64,000 nt of DNA from Autumnicola psychrophila (GCF_031846645.1 NZ_JAVRHN010000002.1:248001-312000), one strand, 5' to 3'; positions 24,138 through 33,627 are shown, counted from the first letter of the stretch. Made by a program: numbers and translations. The notes: a model not told the origin generated them from the letters alone.

Positions 24138-24533
24138 ATGGAAGAACAACTAAAAATTTATGGTATGTACTTATATGTCGAATTATGGAATGTCACCCAA
24201 AAGTGGATAGATCTGTCTAAAGATGAAAGACGTTCTTTCTTAAACCAGGTAAATGACGGAATAAAGAAATTAACTAACGCAGGAGTTGAGAATATTGGTT
24301 GGGCAATGAATGATGAACATACACCTCATAGAAGCGATTACCGTTACATGGCAGTTTGGAAAATGCCTTCACGGGACTATGTGGAAAAATTGGAAAAAGC
24401 TATTTCAGATTCTGGTTGGTATGATTATTTTTCGCAGGTTAACAGCAGAGGTGAAATAATACCTTTAGACCAGGCAATGGAATTTATGATCAATTTAGAG
24501 GCTAACGCTACAGGAATAAATGAAGGAGGTTAA
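24138..24533 (+). CDS. Conserved hypothetical protein (DUF6616-like pattern)
   Basis: This 131-residue soluble protein resembles dimeric alpha/beta-barrel (EthD/ABM-type) proteins: an N-terminal YLYVELWNVTQKWIDLS, a middle segment ending YMAVWKMPSRDYVEKLE, and SGWYDYFSQVN. The family resemblance to DUF6616 is from memory and is not certain. No signal peptide or membrane segment. It stands alone, 120 nt after the serine hydrolase and convergent with the CoA-transferase genes; a GGAGG/CCTCC inverted repeat overlaps its stop region. Confidence 0.65.
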   Translation: MEEQLKIYGMYLYVELWNVTQKWIDLSKDERRSFLNQVNDGIKKLTNAGVENIGWAMNDEHTPHRSDYRYMAVWKMPSRDYVEKLEKAISDSGWYDYFSQVNSRGEIIPLDQAMEFMINLEANATGINEGG

Positions 24534-24620
24534 ATCGCCTCCCTGTGATGCTATTTCGACTTTTTCTTCTTTTTAAATTCATTGCCGAATAAAACCAGCT
24601 GAATCTTCAGTGGGAAAAAG

Positions 24621-25274
24621 TTATAATTGCATCTCCGGGATTTCCCCTTCAACAATTAGCTTTCCGGCCGTTGCTGCTTGGATATCTTCTGTACTGACTC
24701 CCGGAGCTCGTTCGAGAAGCTTAAAACCATTTTTTGTAACCTCAAGCACAGCCAGATTGGTCACAATTTTTGTGACGCAGCCGACCCCTGTGAGCGGTAG
24801 TGTACATTTAGAAAGTAATTTAGATTCTCCGGCCCTGTTGGTATGCATCATAGCCACTATAATATTCTCTGCGGAAGCAACTAAATCCATCGCGCCTCCC
24901 ATTCCTTTCACCATTTTCCCCGGAATTTTCCAATTGGCTATATCACCGTTTTCCGCAACTTCCATTGCTCCCAGGATGGTTAGATCTACATGCTTACCAC
25001 GGATCATCCCAAAGCTCATAGCCGAATCAAAGAAGCTAGCACCGGGAAGTGCAGTAATGGTTTGCTTCCCTGCATTTATAAGATCGGCATCCTCACTTCC
25101 CTCTATGGGAAAAGGCCCCATCCCCAGAATTCCGTTTTCACTCTGAAATTCCACCTCTATATCGTCCCGAACAAAATTGGCGACCAGTGTGGGAATTCCA
25201 ATTCCAAGATTGACGTAATATCCGTCCTTAACTTCTTTTGCTATTCGCTTCGCGATTCCTTCTTTGTCTAACAT
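24621..25274 (-). CDS. scoB: 3-oxoacid CoA-transferase subunit B
   Basis: This 217-residue beta subunit transfers CoA between succinyl-CoA and acetoacetate or a similar 3-oxoacid. It has VNLGIGIPTLVANF near the start and the catalytic glutamate loop SENGILGMGPFP, plus GGAMDLV. It is the last gene of a minus-strand set with scoA, but is separated from it by 462 nt that hold a four-helix-bundle gene. Subunits A and B are expected to form an A2B2 complex in ketone-body or branched-chain catabolism. Confidence 0.93.
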   Translation of the reverse strand: MLDKEGIAKRIAKEVKDGYYVNLGIGIPTLVANFVRDDIEVEFQSENGILGMGPFPIEGSEDADLINAGKQTITALPGASFFDSAMSFGMIRGKHVDLTILGAMEVAENGDIANWKIPGKMVKGMGGAMDLVASAENIIVAMMHTNRAGESKLLSKCTLPLTGVGCVTKIVTNLAVLEVTKNGFKLLERAPGVSTEDIQAATAGKLIVEGEIPEMQL

Positions 25275-25317
25275 TCCATTTAATTTGCTAATTGACCAAT
25301 GTAAAAATATACTAATT

Positions 25318-25671
25318 CTACCTAGTTAAATTTTTTTTACTTGTACTAACAATTTTATACATGATAAGGCCCATCTCATCTATCCTTGTTTTTAATTCAG
25401 GATTAAAGGGATATGAATCAGCTTTCTCGCAAAGGACTAACCAGTATTTAACTTCTTCCAATTCCTTTAAGGCAATTTTTATCTTATGAATAAAATCTAT
25501 TCTACTCTCTGCGTTCTGCGCCTCATGTATATTTGCACCTATACTTGTTCCAGATTTTAATAACTGATTTGCAATTACATATTTACGCTTGCGTTCCAAA
25601 ATTTCACAAAATTCAATAATGACCAAAGAAAACTCAATTGATTTTTCCAGTATCGGATTTTTTCTTTCCAT
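25318..25671 (-). CDS. Four-helix-bundle protein (23S rRNA intervening-sequence protein family)
   Basis: This 117-residue basic helical protein matches the S23/IVP four-helix-bundle family: conserved core KSGTSIGANIHEAQNAESRIDFIHKIKIALKE is recognisable in the central half, followed by KYWLVLCEKAD. In some bacteria this protein is encoded within insertions of 23S rRNA genes; elsewhere it stands alone with no known function. It lies between scoA and scoB on the same strand, 43 nt before scoB, an unusual position for this operon. No terminal repeats of a mobile element were noticed. Confidence 0.85.
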   Translation of the reverse strand: MERKNPILEKSIEFSLVIIEFCEILERKRKYVIANQLLKSGTSIGANIHEAQNAESRIDFIHKIKIALKELEEVKYWLVLCEKADSYPFNPELKTRIDEMGLIMYKIVSTSKKNLTR

Positions 25672-25736
25672 TGATACATTTCTAAATTTTTACATTTTGT
25701 TTGGAAACGAAATCCTCAAACTGCCAAATTTTAACA

Positions 25737-26435
25737 TTACCTTTCCCGTACCGTCCTTTTCTCAATGCGCTTCTCATAATTCTTCCCTTCAAAGATCCTT
25801 TGTACAAATATTCCCGGAATATGGATCTGATTTGGATCGAGTTCTCCGGGCTCCACCAGTTCTTCTACTTCTACAACTGTAACTTTTGCAGCACCACACA
25901 TTAAAGGATTAAAATTTCTCGCAGTTCCCTTGAAGATAAGATTACCTGCTTTATCCCCTTTCCATGCTTTTACTAAAGAGAAATCTGCTTTAAAAGCCTC
26001 TTCAAGCACATGCATTTTTCCGTCAAACTCCCGGGTTTCTTTACCTTCGGCAACTTCAGTTCCATAACCGGCAGGGGTATAAATAGCAGGAAATCCCTGC
26101 TGAGCTGCCTGGCATCTTGCTGCCAGAGTGCCTTGAGGAATAAGTTCTACTTCCAGTTCACCGCTAAGCATCTGTCTTTCAAATTCAGCATTTTCCCCCA
26201 CATAAGAAGATACCATTTTATCAATTTGTTTCTTGTGAAGTAGAAGTCCAAGGCCAAAATCATCGACTCCGGCATTATTGGAGATACAGGTAAGATTCTT
26301 AATGTTGAGCCGTACAAGCTCAGAAATGGAATTTTCGGGAATCCCACTAAGGCCAAATCCTCCCAGCATCAAAGTCATTCCGTCCTTAACTCCCTCTAAG
26401 GCTTCCTCTACATTAGCTACAGCTTTTCGAATCAT
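25737..26435 (-). CDS. scoA: 3-oxoacid CoA-transferase subunit A
   Basis: This 232-residue alpha subunit has the CoA-binding glycine-rich segment LMLGGFGLSGIPE and the conserved GVDDFGLGLLL and SYVGENAEFERQ blocks. It pairs with scoB downstream to activate acetoacetate or related 3-oxoacids with succinyl-CoA. The gene is first of the three-gene set scoA / four-helix-bundle protein / scoB. It is followed by 65 nt without a gene before the inserted small gene. Confidence 0.93.
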   Translation of the reverse strand: MIRKAVANVEEALEGVKDGMTLMLGGFGLSGIPENSISELVRLNIKNLTCISNNAGVDDFGLGLLLHKKQIDKMVSSYVGENAEFERQMLSGELEVELIPQGTLAARCQAAQQGFPAIYTPAGYGTEVAEGKETREFDGKMHVLEEAFKADFSLVKAWKGDKAGNLIFKGTARNFNPLMCGAAKVTVVEVEELVEPGELDPNQIHIPGIFVQRIFEGKNYEKRIEKRTVRER

Positions 26436-26546
26436 CTTCTAAAATTTTTTATTCAGAAAAATACGAAAATAAAATAGCTGTAACAATGCGAAAGCCACAG
26501 TAAATTAAGATATCAGAAAAAACAGATGCAAATTTTTAATTTAATT

Positions 26547-28883
26547 CTAAAAATCCAGTTCATCGGGAACATCACTATCAGGGTCATTAGAACCTACATA
26601 GTTGTTACAATTCACTTCAATAGTAAGATCTTCAGGTTTAGGAAATTCTCCTTTGGAAATATTTAGCGCATCATCTGCATAAACGTCCTTCATGTACATT
26701 CCCCAAATAGGCAGCGCCATAGTCGCTCCCTGTCCATAAGTTATAGTTGGAAAATGGACAGATCTGTCCTCTGCTCCAACCCAAACGCCGGTAACCAGGT
26801 TAGGAACCATGCCCATAAACCAGCCATCACTCTGGTTTTGGGTAGTTCCCGTTTTTCCCGCAATTGGAATACTGGTATCGAAATTATAAGGATAACCCGT
26901 AACAGCACGCTTATAATGATCCAGGTTAGTCGCATAGTTACCTCTTAATCGAACTCCAGACCCAGATTGGGTCACGCCTTCTAAAAGATTAACGGTTACA
27001 TAGGCAGCTTCCTTGCTAAGCACGTCGCGTGTCTGCGGAACATTCTGATACAAAACAGTTCCGTTTTTATCTTCTATTCTATTAACAATAACAGGTTTTA
27101 CATACACACCCTCGTTGGCAAAAGTACTGTATGCAGAAACCATTTCGAATAAACTTAAATCTGGAGTACCAAGCGCAATAGAAGGTACTTCAGGAATATT
27201 TTCAGTATCTATTCCCAGCTTGTCCAGCAAGTCTATTACAGGTCTGGGGCCGGTTTTATCAATAAGCCTCGCAGTCACTGTATTTACAGAATTGGCAAGC
27301 GCATCTTTTAAGGAAATCATACCTACATAACTGTCGGCATCGTTTCCGGCGTTTTGAGGTGACCAATCTTTAAGCAGTCCATACTTTCCCTCTTCTATAG
27401 TAAACCTATTCTTCGGAAGCGTATCACAAGGGGATAATTTTAATTGATCGATCGCTGTAGCATAAACAAAAGGTTTAAAGGTAGACCCAACCTGGCGTTT
27501 CCCCTGTTTAACATGGTCGTATTTAAAGTGTTTAAAGTCGGTCCCTCCTACCCAGGCTTTTACTTCCCCGGTTTGCGGTGTTATAGACATCATTCCTGCC
27601 TGGAGAAAAGATTTATAGTAAAAAATCGAATCCCGTGGCGTCATAACGGTATCTTTTGTGTGGTTAGGACTGGTCCAGTCAAAAACACGCATTTCCCGCT
27701 CTTTATCAAAAGAAGCAAGGATTTCATCTTCAGGTATATCTTTTGCCTTCATCTCCTTCCATCTCACAGATCGCTTAATGGCACTGTTCACAATCTGCTG
27801 AACTTCGCTTTCATCCACATCACGGAAAGGTGCCGTAGGATTATTTTTGTTTTGTCGTGTAAATTCCTTCTGAAGATGTGAAATATGTCGGTCTACAGCT
27901 TCTTCAGCATATTCCTGCATTTTTGAATCTATACTGGTATAAATCTTTAAACCGTCACGGTAAATATTATATTCTGAACCATCTGGCTTCGGGTTTTCAT
28001 CAATCCATTCACCAAGAAAGCGCTGTACATAAGCCCGAAAGTAAGTTGCCATTCCCTCATCGTGCCCTTCAGGAGAAAAATTTAATTTAAGTGGAAGGGA
28101 CTGTAGCGAATCCTTTTCTGAAGGAGTCAAATACCCATTCTTTTCCATTTGTTTAAGCACCTGATTTCTCCTTCTAAGCGCATTATCTCTGAACTCTTCC
28201 TTTGCAGGATTATATAAAATTGGATTTTTAAGCATCGCTACCAGAACGGCAGCTTCTTCAGTTTTTAATTCCTTTGGCTCCTTTCCAAAGTAAATCCTTG
28301 AAGCCGAACGAATTCCCACCGCCTGGTAAAGAAAATCGTACTTATTTAAGTACATAGTAATAATCTCCTGCTTGGTATATTGTCTCTCCAATCGCGTGGC
28401 AATAACCCACTCTTTAATCTTCTGGAAAACACGTTCTACTTTATTATTGGGAGTATCAGAAAACAGCAATTTTGATAACTGCTGAGTGATGGTACTCGCA
28501 CCACCTCTTGATCCTAAGTAAGCCACAGCACGAAGTGTACCGCGGGCATCAATCCCGGAGTGGTGATAATACCTTTCATCTTCTGTAGCTACTAGCGCTT
28601 TTACAAGGTTTTCTGGTAAATCATCGTATTTTACCGGGGTACGGTTTTCATTGTAATATTTGCCAAGGGTTTTTCCATCGGAAGAAAAAACTTCTGTCGC
28701 CAGGTTTGTTTCAGGATTTTCGAGCTCTTCGAAAGTTGGCATTTTACCAAATGCACCCCAGCCAGCCATTAAGAAAAGGATAATTACAAGAAGAATTCCT
28801 ATTCCAAATATGCTCCAGAAACCAATGATATAAGAGGTTTTGCTTTTTTTAGGAGCTGCTTTCTTTTTTTTTGACGTAGCCAT
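26547..28883 (-). CDS. Penicillin-binding protein 1A (bifunctional transglycosylase/transpeptidase)
   Basis: This 778-residue peptidoglycan synthase has a cytoplasmic lysine-rich N-terminus, one transmembrane helix (about 19-42) and a GT51 domain with ATEDERYYHHSGID and GGASTITQQLSKLLF. The C-terminal transpeptidase has SxxK in GSTFKPFVYATA, SxN in NSVNT, and KTGTT. It polymerises glycan strands and crosslinks stem peptides at the cell surface. It lies 11 nt downstream of gldH on the same strand. Confidence 0.95.
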   Translation of the reverse strand: MATSKKKKAAPKKSKTSYIIGFWSIFGIGILLVIILFLMAGWGAFGKMPTFEELENPETNLATEVFSSDGKTLGKYYNENRTPVKYDDLPENLVKALVATEDERYYHHSGIDARGTLRAVAYLGSRGGASTITQQLSKLLFSDTPNNKVERVFQKIKEWVIATRLERQYTKQEIITMYLNKYDFLYQAVGIRSASRIYFGKEPKELKTEEAAVLVAMLKNPILYNPAKEEFRDNALRRRNQVLKQMEKNGYLTPSEKDSLQSLPLKLNFSPEGHDEGMATYFRAYVQRFLGEWIDENPKPDGSEYNIYRDGLKIYTSIDSKMQEYAEEAVDRHISHLQKEFTRQNKNNPTAPFRDVDESEVQQIVNSAIKRSVRWKEMKAKDIPEDEILASFDKEREMRVFDWTSPNHTKDTVMTPRDSIFYYKSFLQAGMMSITPQTGEVKAWVGGTDFKHFKYDHVKQGKRQVGSTFKPFVYATAIDQLKLSPCDTLPKNRFTIEEGKYGLLKDWSPQNAGNDADSYVGMISLKDALANSVNTVTARLIDKTGPRPVIDLLDKLGIDTENIPEVPSIALGTPDLSLFEMVSAYSTFANEGVYVKPVIVNRIEDKNGTVLYQNVPQTRDVLSKEAAYVTVNLLEGVTQSGSGVRLRGNYATNLDHYKRAVTGYPYNFDTSIPIAGKTGTTQNQSDGWFMGMVPNLVTGVWVGAEDRSVHFPTITYGQGATMALPIWGMYMKDVYADDALNISKGEFPKPEDLTIEVNCNNYVGSNDPDSDVPDELDF

Positions 28884-28894
28884 TTACTTTATAA

Positions 28895-29386
28895 CTATTG
28901 CTGTGCGCTATGCTCTATGCGAAAGCCCACATGGGTAATACCTTCTAAATTTTCTATTCCTTCCACTTCACCATTTTTTCGCATGGCTTGTTTTATGCGG
29001 ACTTCATACTCACCCGGCTCAGGAAAACGTACATTTTCCCTGTACCAAAGTTTACTTTCCTTTACATCACCAAAACCCGTACCAAGCCATGTTCCATCTG
29101 GCGCAGCCATGACATATTCCAGCGTATCGGTAATCACCTTTCCATACGGAAACTCAATTTCGCTAATTAAGAAAAGGTTACTGTATTTATATTCACTGTT
29201 ATTTCTGATGTTCAAAAAAAGATCGTATGTCTCCAGAGAATCCAGTTCATTTACCCTAAACGCAACAACAGAATCTTTATTCCATGTAGAGACCGGTTTA
29301 TATTCATCAAAAACACGGTCTGAATCACAGGAATACAGACCTAAAAAAGAAAAAGCCGTCAACAGTAAAAAAAGACCTTTACGCAT
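28895..29386 (-). CDS. gldH: Gliding motility lipoprotein GldH
   Basis: This 163-residue lipoprotein has a basic N-terminus and lipobox LGLYSC (start ATG at 29386). The GldH-type domain follows, with FPYGKVITDTLEY and GEYEVRIKQAMR. GldH is required for gliding motility in Flavobacterium and belongs to the Gld set tied to type IX secretion. The start overlaps the upstream RicT-like gene by 8 nt (ATGCGTAA), which also excludes the longer frame to 29485. The order ricT-like, gldH, PBP1A is conserved in this family, from memory. Confidence 0.88.
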   Translation of the reverse strand: MRKGLFLLLTAFSFLGLYSCDSDRVFDEYKPVSTWNKDSVVAFRVNELDSLETYDLFLNIRNNSEYKYSNLFLISEIEFPYGKVITDTLEYVMAAPDGTWLGTGFGDVKESKLWYRENVRFPEPGEYEVRIKQAMRKNGEVEGIENLEGITHVGFRIEHSAQQ

Positions 29387-30548
29387 TTTTTGAAGGTTTA
29401 CCTTTCCTCTTCTTTCTTTTCTTATTTCTTCTTTTTCCTGTAGAAGCTTTTGGATTATCAAAACGTGTAAGACTGTCCTGCCCAACTACGTTATTGAAAT
29501 CGGGCTTCTTATTGTCTTCCAGCTGTAATACCACTTCATATTCTTCCAGGCTGCCAACCGCTTCTTTCTTCTTATTGGAAACGATAATTTTATTAGCCTG
29601 TTCTGCAGTTAATTTATGCCAGTTCATCCATTCCCCTTCGTAAGCATACCAAAGTACCCCCTGAAAAATGTCAATTTTCTGGCATACTGCGATGCCTTTT
29701 TTCGTGTAAAGTTTAGTGTCTGTTCTTGGAAAAGATTTTAAAGCTTCAAGATAAGTATCAAGTTCATAATTAAGACAACACTTCAGTTTACCACACTGCC
29801 CCGCAAGCTTTTGCGGGTTAAGTGAAAGCTGCTGATATCTTGCTGCAGAAGTGCTAACAGACCTAAAATCTGTTAACCAGGTAGAACAGCACAATTCCCT
29901 TCCGCAGGAGCCAATACCGCCTAATCTTGAAGCTTCCTGGCGCAGGCCAATTTGCCTCATTTCAATCCTGGTATTAAACTCTCTTGCGAATTCTTTAATT
30001 AGCTGCCGAAAATCTACACGATCGTCTGCAGTGTAATAGAAAGTTGCTTTTGAAGCATCCCCCTGAAATTCGATATCACTAATTTTCATCTGAAGATTAA
30101 GACGGATAGCAATTTCCCGCGCTCTAACCTTCATTTTATCTTCCCTGTCCCGTGCTTCCTGCCAAACATCAATATCCCGCTGCGAAGCTTTGCGATAAAC
30201 TTTTAAAACCTCGTCACTATCTGGTGCGACTTTCTTCTTCTTCATTTGAACCCTTACGAGTTCCCCTGCAAGGCTAACCATCCCCACATCATGACCCGGC
30301 GAAGCTTCTGTCGCCACCACGTCACCCATACTTAGGCTAAGATTCTCGGAATTTCTGAAGAAATGTTTTCTCCCGTTTTTGAAGCGTACCTCAACAAAAT
30401 TAAAGGGTTCTTCGCCATTAGGGAGAGACATATTGGAAAGCCAGTCAAAAACAGTAAGTTTATTACATCCGTCTGTTCCGCAGGTTCCGTTATTTTTACA
30501 TCCTTTCGGCTGACCGTCTTTACCGGTCGAGCAACTGGTGCAAGCCAT
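29379..30548 (-). CDS. RicT/YaaT-like PSP1-domain protein
   Basis: This 389-residue protein has a Cys-rich N-terminus (ACTSCSTGKDG...GCKNNGTCGTDGC), a PSP1 core with REFNTRIEMRQIGLRQEA, GGIGSCGRELCCSTWL and CGKLKCCLNYELDTY (candidate Fe-S ligands), and a very basic C-terminal tail (KRRNKKRKKRKGK). In Bacillus the RicT relative forms an Fe-S complex that controls RNase Y; in Bacteroidota its role is not established. The basic tail suggests RNA or ribosome binding. It overlaps gldH by 8 nt. Confidence 0.86.
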   Translation of the reverse strand: MACTSCSTGKDGQPKGCKNNGTCGTDGCNKLTVFDWLSNMSLPNGEEPFNFVEVRFKNGRKHFFRNSENLSLSMGDVVATEASPGHDVGMVSLAGELVRVQMKKKKVAPDSDEVLKVYRKASQRDIDVWQEARDREDKMKVRAREIAIRLNLQMKISDIEFQGDASKATFYYTADDRVDFRQLIKEFAREFNTRIEMRQIGLRQEASRLGGIGSCGRELCCSTWLTDFRSVSTSAARYQQLSLNPQKLAGQCGKLKCCLNYELDTYLEALKSFPRTDTKLYTKKGIAVCQKIDIFQGVLWYAYEGEWMNWHKLTAEQANKIIVSNKKKEAVGSLEEYEVVLQLEDNKKPDFNNVVGQDSLTRFDNPKASTGKRRNKKRKKRKGKPSKNA

Positions 30549-30756
30549 AAATTTATATATATTGTAGGTAGCTGCCTTCTAAATCTGCAATTTGATATGC
30601 TCTAAAATTTAACATTCTGCATCTCCGGTTAGCCTGTTAAGTGAAACTTTAACGGTAACCTGATGCAAATCTTTCGGCACCACCTTTAGATTAGTAAAAA
30701 ATATTAAGAGTAAAGATACCAATATTTATTGGCACTACCATTTATGGAACGCCAAC

Positions 30757-31788
30757 TTAGGTTTTATATTTCAAAACCTTTGATCGTCCCTTCTTAAAAA
30801 TCTTATTGCTGTTGCCCCTTCCTTTTCGTAGTTCTTTCTGCTCTTCGTAAGGCAAGGAATTGATTTTCATACAATCTTCAGAACAGCAATTGTTCATTTC
30901 CATCCCACAATCTTCACACTGAATAAACAACAGGTGACAAGCTTCATTGGCACAATTAACATGGGTGTCACAAGGTTTTCCACACTGATGACAATGGGCA
31001 ATAACATCTTCTGAAATTCTCTCGGAACGACGATGATCGAACACAAAATTCTTTCCGATGAATTTATTTTCCAGTTTTTGCTTTTCTACCTGGCGGGCGT
31101 ATTCAATAATTCCCCCTTCCAGCTGAAAAACTTTTTTGAAGCCTTTATGTTTATAGTAAGCACTGGCTTTCTCACAACGTATTCCACCCGTGCAATACAT
31201 CACCAGGTTTTTATCTTCTTTGTAATCTTTCAGGTCTTCTTCAATTATGGGTAAAGAATCCCTGAAGGTGTCAACATCAGGCGTAATGGCACCTCTAAAA
31301 TGCCCAATTTCGCTCTCATAATGATTCCTCATATCCACCAACACCGTATCGGGATCTTCCAATAGCGTATTAAATTTTTCAGCATCTACATGAATTCCAC
31401 GGTTGGTAACATCAAAGCTGGCATCGTTAAGCCCATCCGAAACAATCTTGTTACGCACCTTTACCTTTAACTTTAAAAAAGCTTTTGCATCGTGCTCAAT
31501 AGCAATATTTAAGCGTACATTCTCAAGGAAATAAATCTCATCAAGAAATTTTTTAAACGTACCAAATTTTTGTGCGGGAACAGAAAGTTGGGCATTGATA
31601 CCCTCGTGAGCAACATAAATCCTCCCAAGCACACCCATCTGGTCCCAGGCTATAAATAAATGGTTTCGGAATAATTCTGGGTTACCTATTTTCGCGTAGG
31701 CATAGAAAGAGAGCGTCAACCGGTCTTCCCCGGCTTCTTCAATTAAAGCTGCTCTTTCTTTAGCGCTTAATTTATTGTACAGTTGCAT
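30757..31788 (-). CDS. trhO: tRNA uridine(34) hydroxylase TrhO (rhodanese-related)
   Basis: This 343-residue protein of the YceA/TrhO type installs 5-hydroxyuridine at position 34 of certain tRNAs using O2. It has an N-terminal acylphosphatase-like domain (about 20-110), a rhodanese domain with VLVDMRNHYESEIGHF and the active cysteine in MYCTGGIRCEKASAYY, and a Cys-rich C-terminal region (CHQCGKPCDTHVNCANEACH). The length is normal for TrhO. It is divergent from recA across about 200 nt. Confidence 0.9.
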   Translation of the reverse strand: MQLYNKLSAKERAALIEEAGEDRLTLSFYAYAKIGNPELFRNHLFIAWDQMGVLGRIYVAHEGINAQLSVPAQKFGTFKKFLDEIYFLENVRLNIAIEHDAKAFLKLKVKVRNKIVSDGLNDASFDVTNRGIHVDAEKFNTLLEDPDTVLVDMRNHYESEIGHFRGAITPDVDTFRDSLPIIEEDLKDYKEDKNLVMYCTGGIRCEKASAYYKHKGFKKVFQLEGGIIEYARQVEKQKLENKFIGKNFVFDHRRSERISEDVIAHCHQCGKPCDTHVNCANEACHLLFIQCEDCGMEMNNCCSEDCMKINSLPYEEQKELRKGRGNSNKIFKKGRSKVLKYKT

Positions 31789-31824
31789 GCTATACTAATT
31801 ATAAGAGTTAAAGAAATATTTCCG

Positions 31825-31832
31825 CAAAGATA
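31825..31832 (-). promoter_or_regulatory. -7 box before trhO
   Basis: TATCTTTG on the minus strand matches TAnnTTTG, 36 nt before the trhO ATG. No -33 TTG is seen. The remaining part of the 204-nt gap up to recA shows only near-matches on the plus strand. Confidence 0.35.
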
Positions 31833-31992
31833 AGGCTTAAAATGAAAAAGCTGAAATTTGTTTTAGAAGCTTCAAATAAGTTTATCTTTAAAGAGTTACA
31901 TTTAAAATAATGAGATCGAGAATGCCTATTTTAAAATTGTGATGCAGCAAAACTTATTTTAATTTAGCAATTCTTAAAACAGTAAAAAAATT

Positions 31993-33006
31993 ATGAGCAA
32001 CGATAAAGAAAAAGAAGCAAAATTAAAGGCCCTTAAGCTTACCCTGGATAAAATGGATAAAACCTATGGAAAGGGTACGGTTATGAAAATGAGCGATCAG
32101 GCTATCTCAGACGTGGAGGCCATACCAACCGGCTCATTAGGCCTTGATTTGGCATTGGGTGTGGGAGGATATCCACGTGGTAGAGTGATAGAAATTTACG
32201 GACCGGAATCTTCGGGTAAAACCACCCTAACGCTTCATGCTATTGCTGAAGCTCAAAAAGCCGGAGGTATCGCTGCTTTTATTGATGCAGAACATGCTTT
32301 TGACCGTTTCTACGCTGAAAAACTTGGCGTAGACATAGAAAACCTGATTATTTCACAACCAGATAACGGGGAGCAGGCTCTTGAAATTACAGATAACCTT
32401 ATCCGCTCGGGAGCGATAGACATTATTGTAATTGACTCTGTTGCCGCTTTAACACCAAAAAGTGAGATTGAAGGGGAAATGGGAGACTCCAAAATGGGAC
32501 TTCATGCCCGTTTAATGTCCCAGGCACTCAGAAAACTTACGGCTTCTATTAGTAAGACTAACTGTACTGTAATGTTCATTAACCAGTTGAGGGAGAAAAT
32601 TGGAGTCATGTTCGGAAATCCCGAAACTACTACAGGTGGTAACGCTCTTAAATTTTATGCTTCGGTAAGGCTGGATATTAGAAGGTCCACACAAATTAAA
32701 GACAGCAACAGCAATGTAATGGGTAATAAAACCCGTGTGAAAGTGGTGAAAAACAAAGTTGCACCTCCTTTTAAAACTGCAGAATTTGATATCATGTACG
32801 GTGAAGGTGTCTCTAAAATCGGGGAGATTATTGATATTGGTGTAGATTATGAAATCATTAAAAAGAGCGGATCGTGGTTTAGCTATGAGGATACTAAGCT
32901 CGGCCAGGGAAGGGATGCTGTAAAAACAATCCTTAAAGACAATCCAGATTTAATGGATGAGCTGGAAACTAAAATAAAACAGGCCATAAAGGTCGCTAAC
33001 GAATAG
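31993..33006 (+). CDS. recA: Recombinase A
   Basis: This 337-residue protein has Walker A GPESSGKT, the Walker B-like VIDSVAAL, loop-2 region NQLREKIGVMFGNPETTTGG, and the KVVKNKVAPPF segment. It coats single-stranded DNA, exchanges strands in recombination, and stimulates LexA-type cleavage where present. No SOS box was recognised upstream, consistent with the loss of LexA in many flavobacteria. Monocistronic: a UUCG-loop terminator follows directly. Confidence 0.98.
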   Translation: MSNDKEKEAKLKALKLTLDKMDKTYGKGTVMKMSDQAISDVEAIPTGSLGLDLALGVGGYPRGRVIEIYGPESSGKTTLTLHAIAEAQKAGGIAAFIDAEHAFDRFYAEKLGVDIENLIISQPDNGEQALEITDNLIRSGAIDIIVIDSVAALTPKSEIEGEMGDSKMGLHARLMSQALRKLTASISKTNCTVMFINQLREKIGVMFGNPETTTGGNALKFYASVRLDIRRSTQIKDSNSNVMGNKTRVKVVKNKVAPPFKTAEFDIMYGEGVSKIGEIIDIGVDYEIIKKSGSWFSYEDTKLGQGRDAVKTILKDNPDLMDELETKIKQAIKVANE

Positions 33007-33015
33007 CAAATTTTC

Positions 33016-33044
33016 AAAATCCCTTTTCGAAGGGATTTTTTTTT
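33016..33044 (+). terminator. Intrinsic terminator of recA
   Basis: AAAATCCCTT (33016-33025), loop TTCG, AAGGGATTTT (33030-33039) and a T run to 33044: a textbook stable tetraloop terminator. Confidence 0.92.
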
Positions 33045-33052
33045 GAGCTTGA

Positions 33053-33081
33053 CGCAACCTTTTCAGCATTTTTGCATCTAT
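33053..33081 (+). promoter_or_regulatory. Possible ECF sigma promoter of the lipoprotein-sigma-barrel operon
   Basis: CGCAACC (33053-33059) has the AAC core expected of an ECF -35 element, and CATCTAT (33075-33081) lies 15 nt downstream as a possible -10. It precedes the operon that encodes an ECF sigma factor, so autoregulation is plausible. There is no TAnnTTTG box here. Inference only. Confidence 0.35.
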
Positions 33082-33120
33082 AGGGTAGAAAAATAATTAT
33101 AAACCCTAATTTAAATTAAA

Positions 33121-33615
33121 ATGAAAAAGTTTGCTTTATTATTAATTTCGGTGTTGACTTTTGTGAGCTGTGATACTGATGATGACGGCCCCAATGTTAA
33201 TTATGAACTTGCTGAGATTACCGATCATAATTTACCGGAATTTATTGAACCCGGTGAGGATTATGATATTGATATTACTTATGAATTGCCTGATGCATGC
33301 CACACTTTTGCAGGTTTTGATCAGGGAGGTGCAGAAGATGAAGATGATGAGGATATTTTTGTTTACTACATTCATGCAATTACTTCTTATGATCCCAATT
33401 TAGCTGAATGCGACGAAGAAGGTGAGCTTACTGAAACTAAAACAGCCCGTGAAAATTTCAATGTTTCTTCGGACTCACAGTACACCACGATTCAGTTTAA
33501 ATTATTAACCGGAGTATCTTCCACAAACGAAAGAGAATATATTACTGTTGATGTTCCGGTTGGCGCACCCGACGATTCTGAAGAAGAAGATACAGGGGAC
33601 GAAAACAGCAATTAA
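33121..33615 (+). CDS. Acidic lipoprotein of unknown function
   Basis: This 164-residue protein has a signal peptide with lipobox FVSC (Cys18). The mature part is very acidic (runs such as EDEDDEDIFVYY and DDSEEEDTGDENSN) and looks beta-rich with one likely disulfide pair (DACHTF and AECDEE). No domain is recognised. It is the first gene of a three-gene set with an ECF sigma factor and its putative anti-sigma/barrel partner, 12 nt upstream of the sigma gene, which suggests a role in sensing or responding to envelope conditions. Confidence 0.78.
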   Translation: MKKFALLLISVLTFVSCDTDDDGPNVNYELAEITDHNLPEFIEPGEDYDIDITYELPDACHTFAGFDQGGAEDEDDEDIFVYYIHAITSYDPNLAECDEEGELTETKTARENFNVSSDSQYTTIQFKLLTGVSSTNEREYITVDVPVGAPDDSEEEDTGDENSN

Positions 33616-33627
33616 TATCAATATTTG

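Noticed and set aside
30549..30756. 208-bp gap between the RicT-like and trhO genes
   Set aside because: It holds only a weak TTGGC...GCCAA inverted repeat and A/T-rich sequence; no gene, promoter box or strong terminator was supported.
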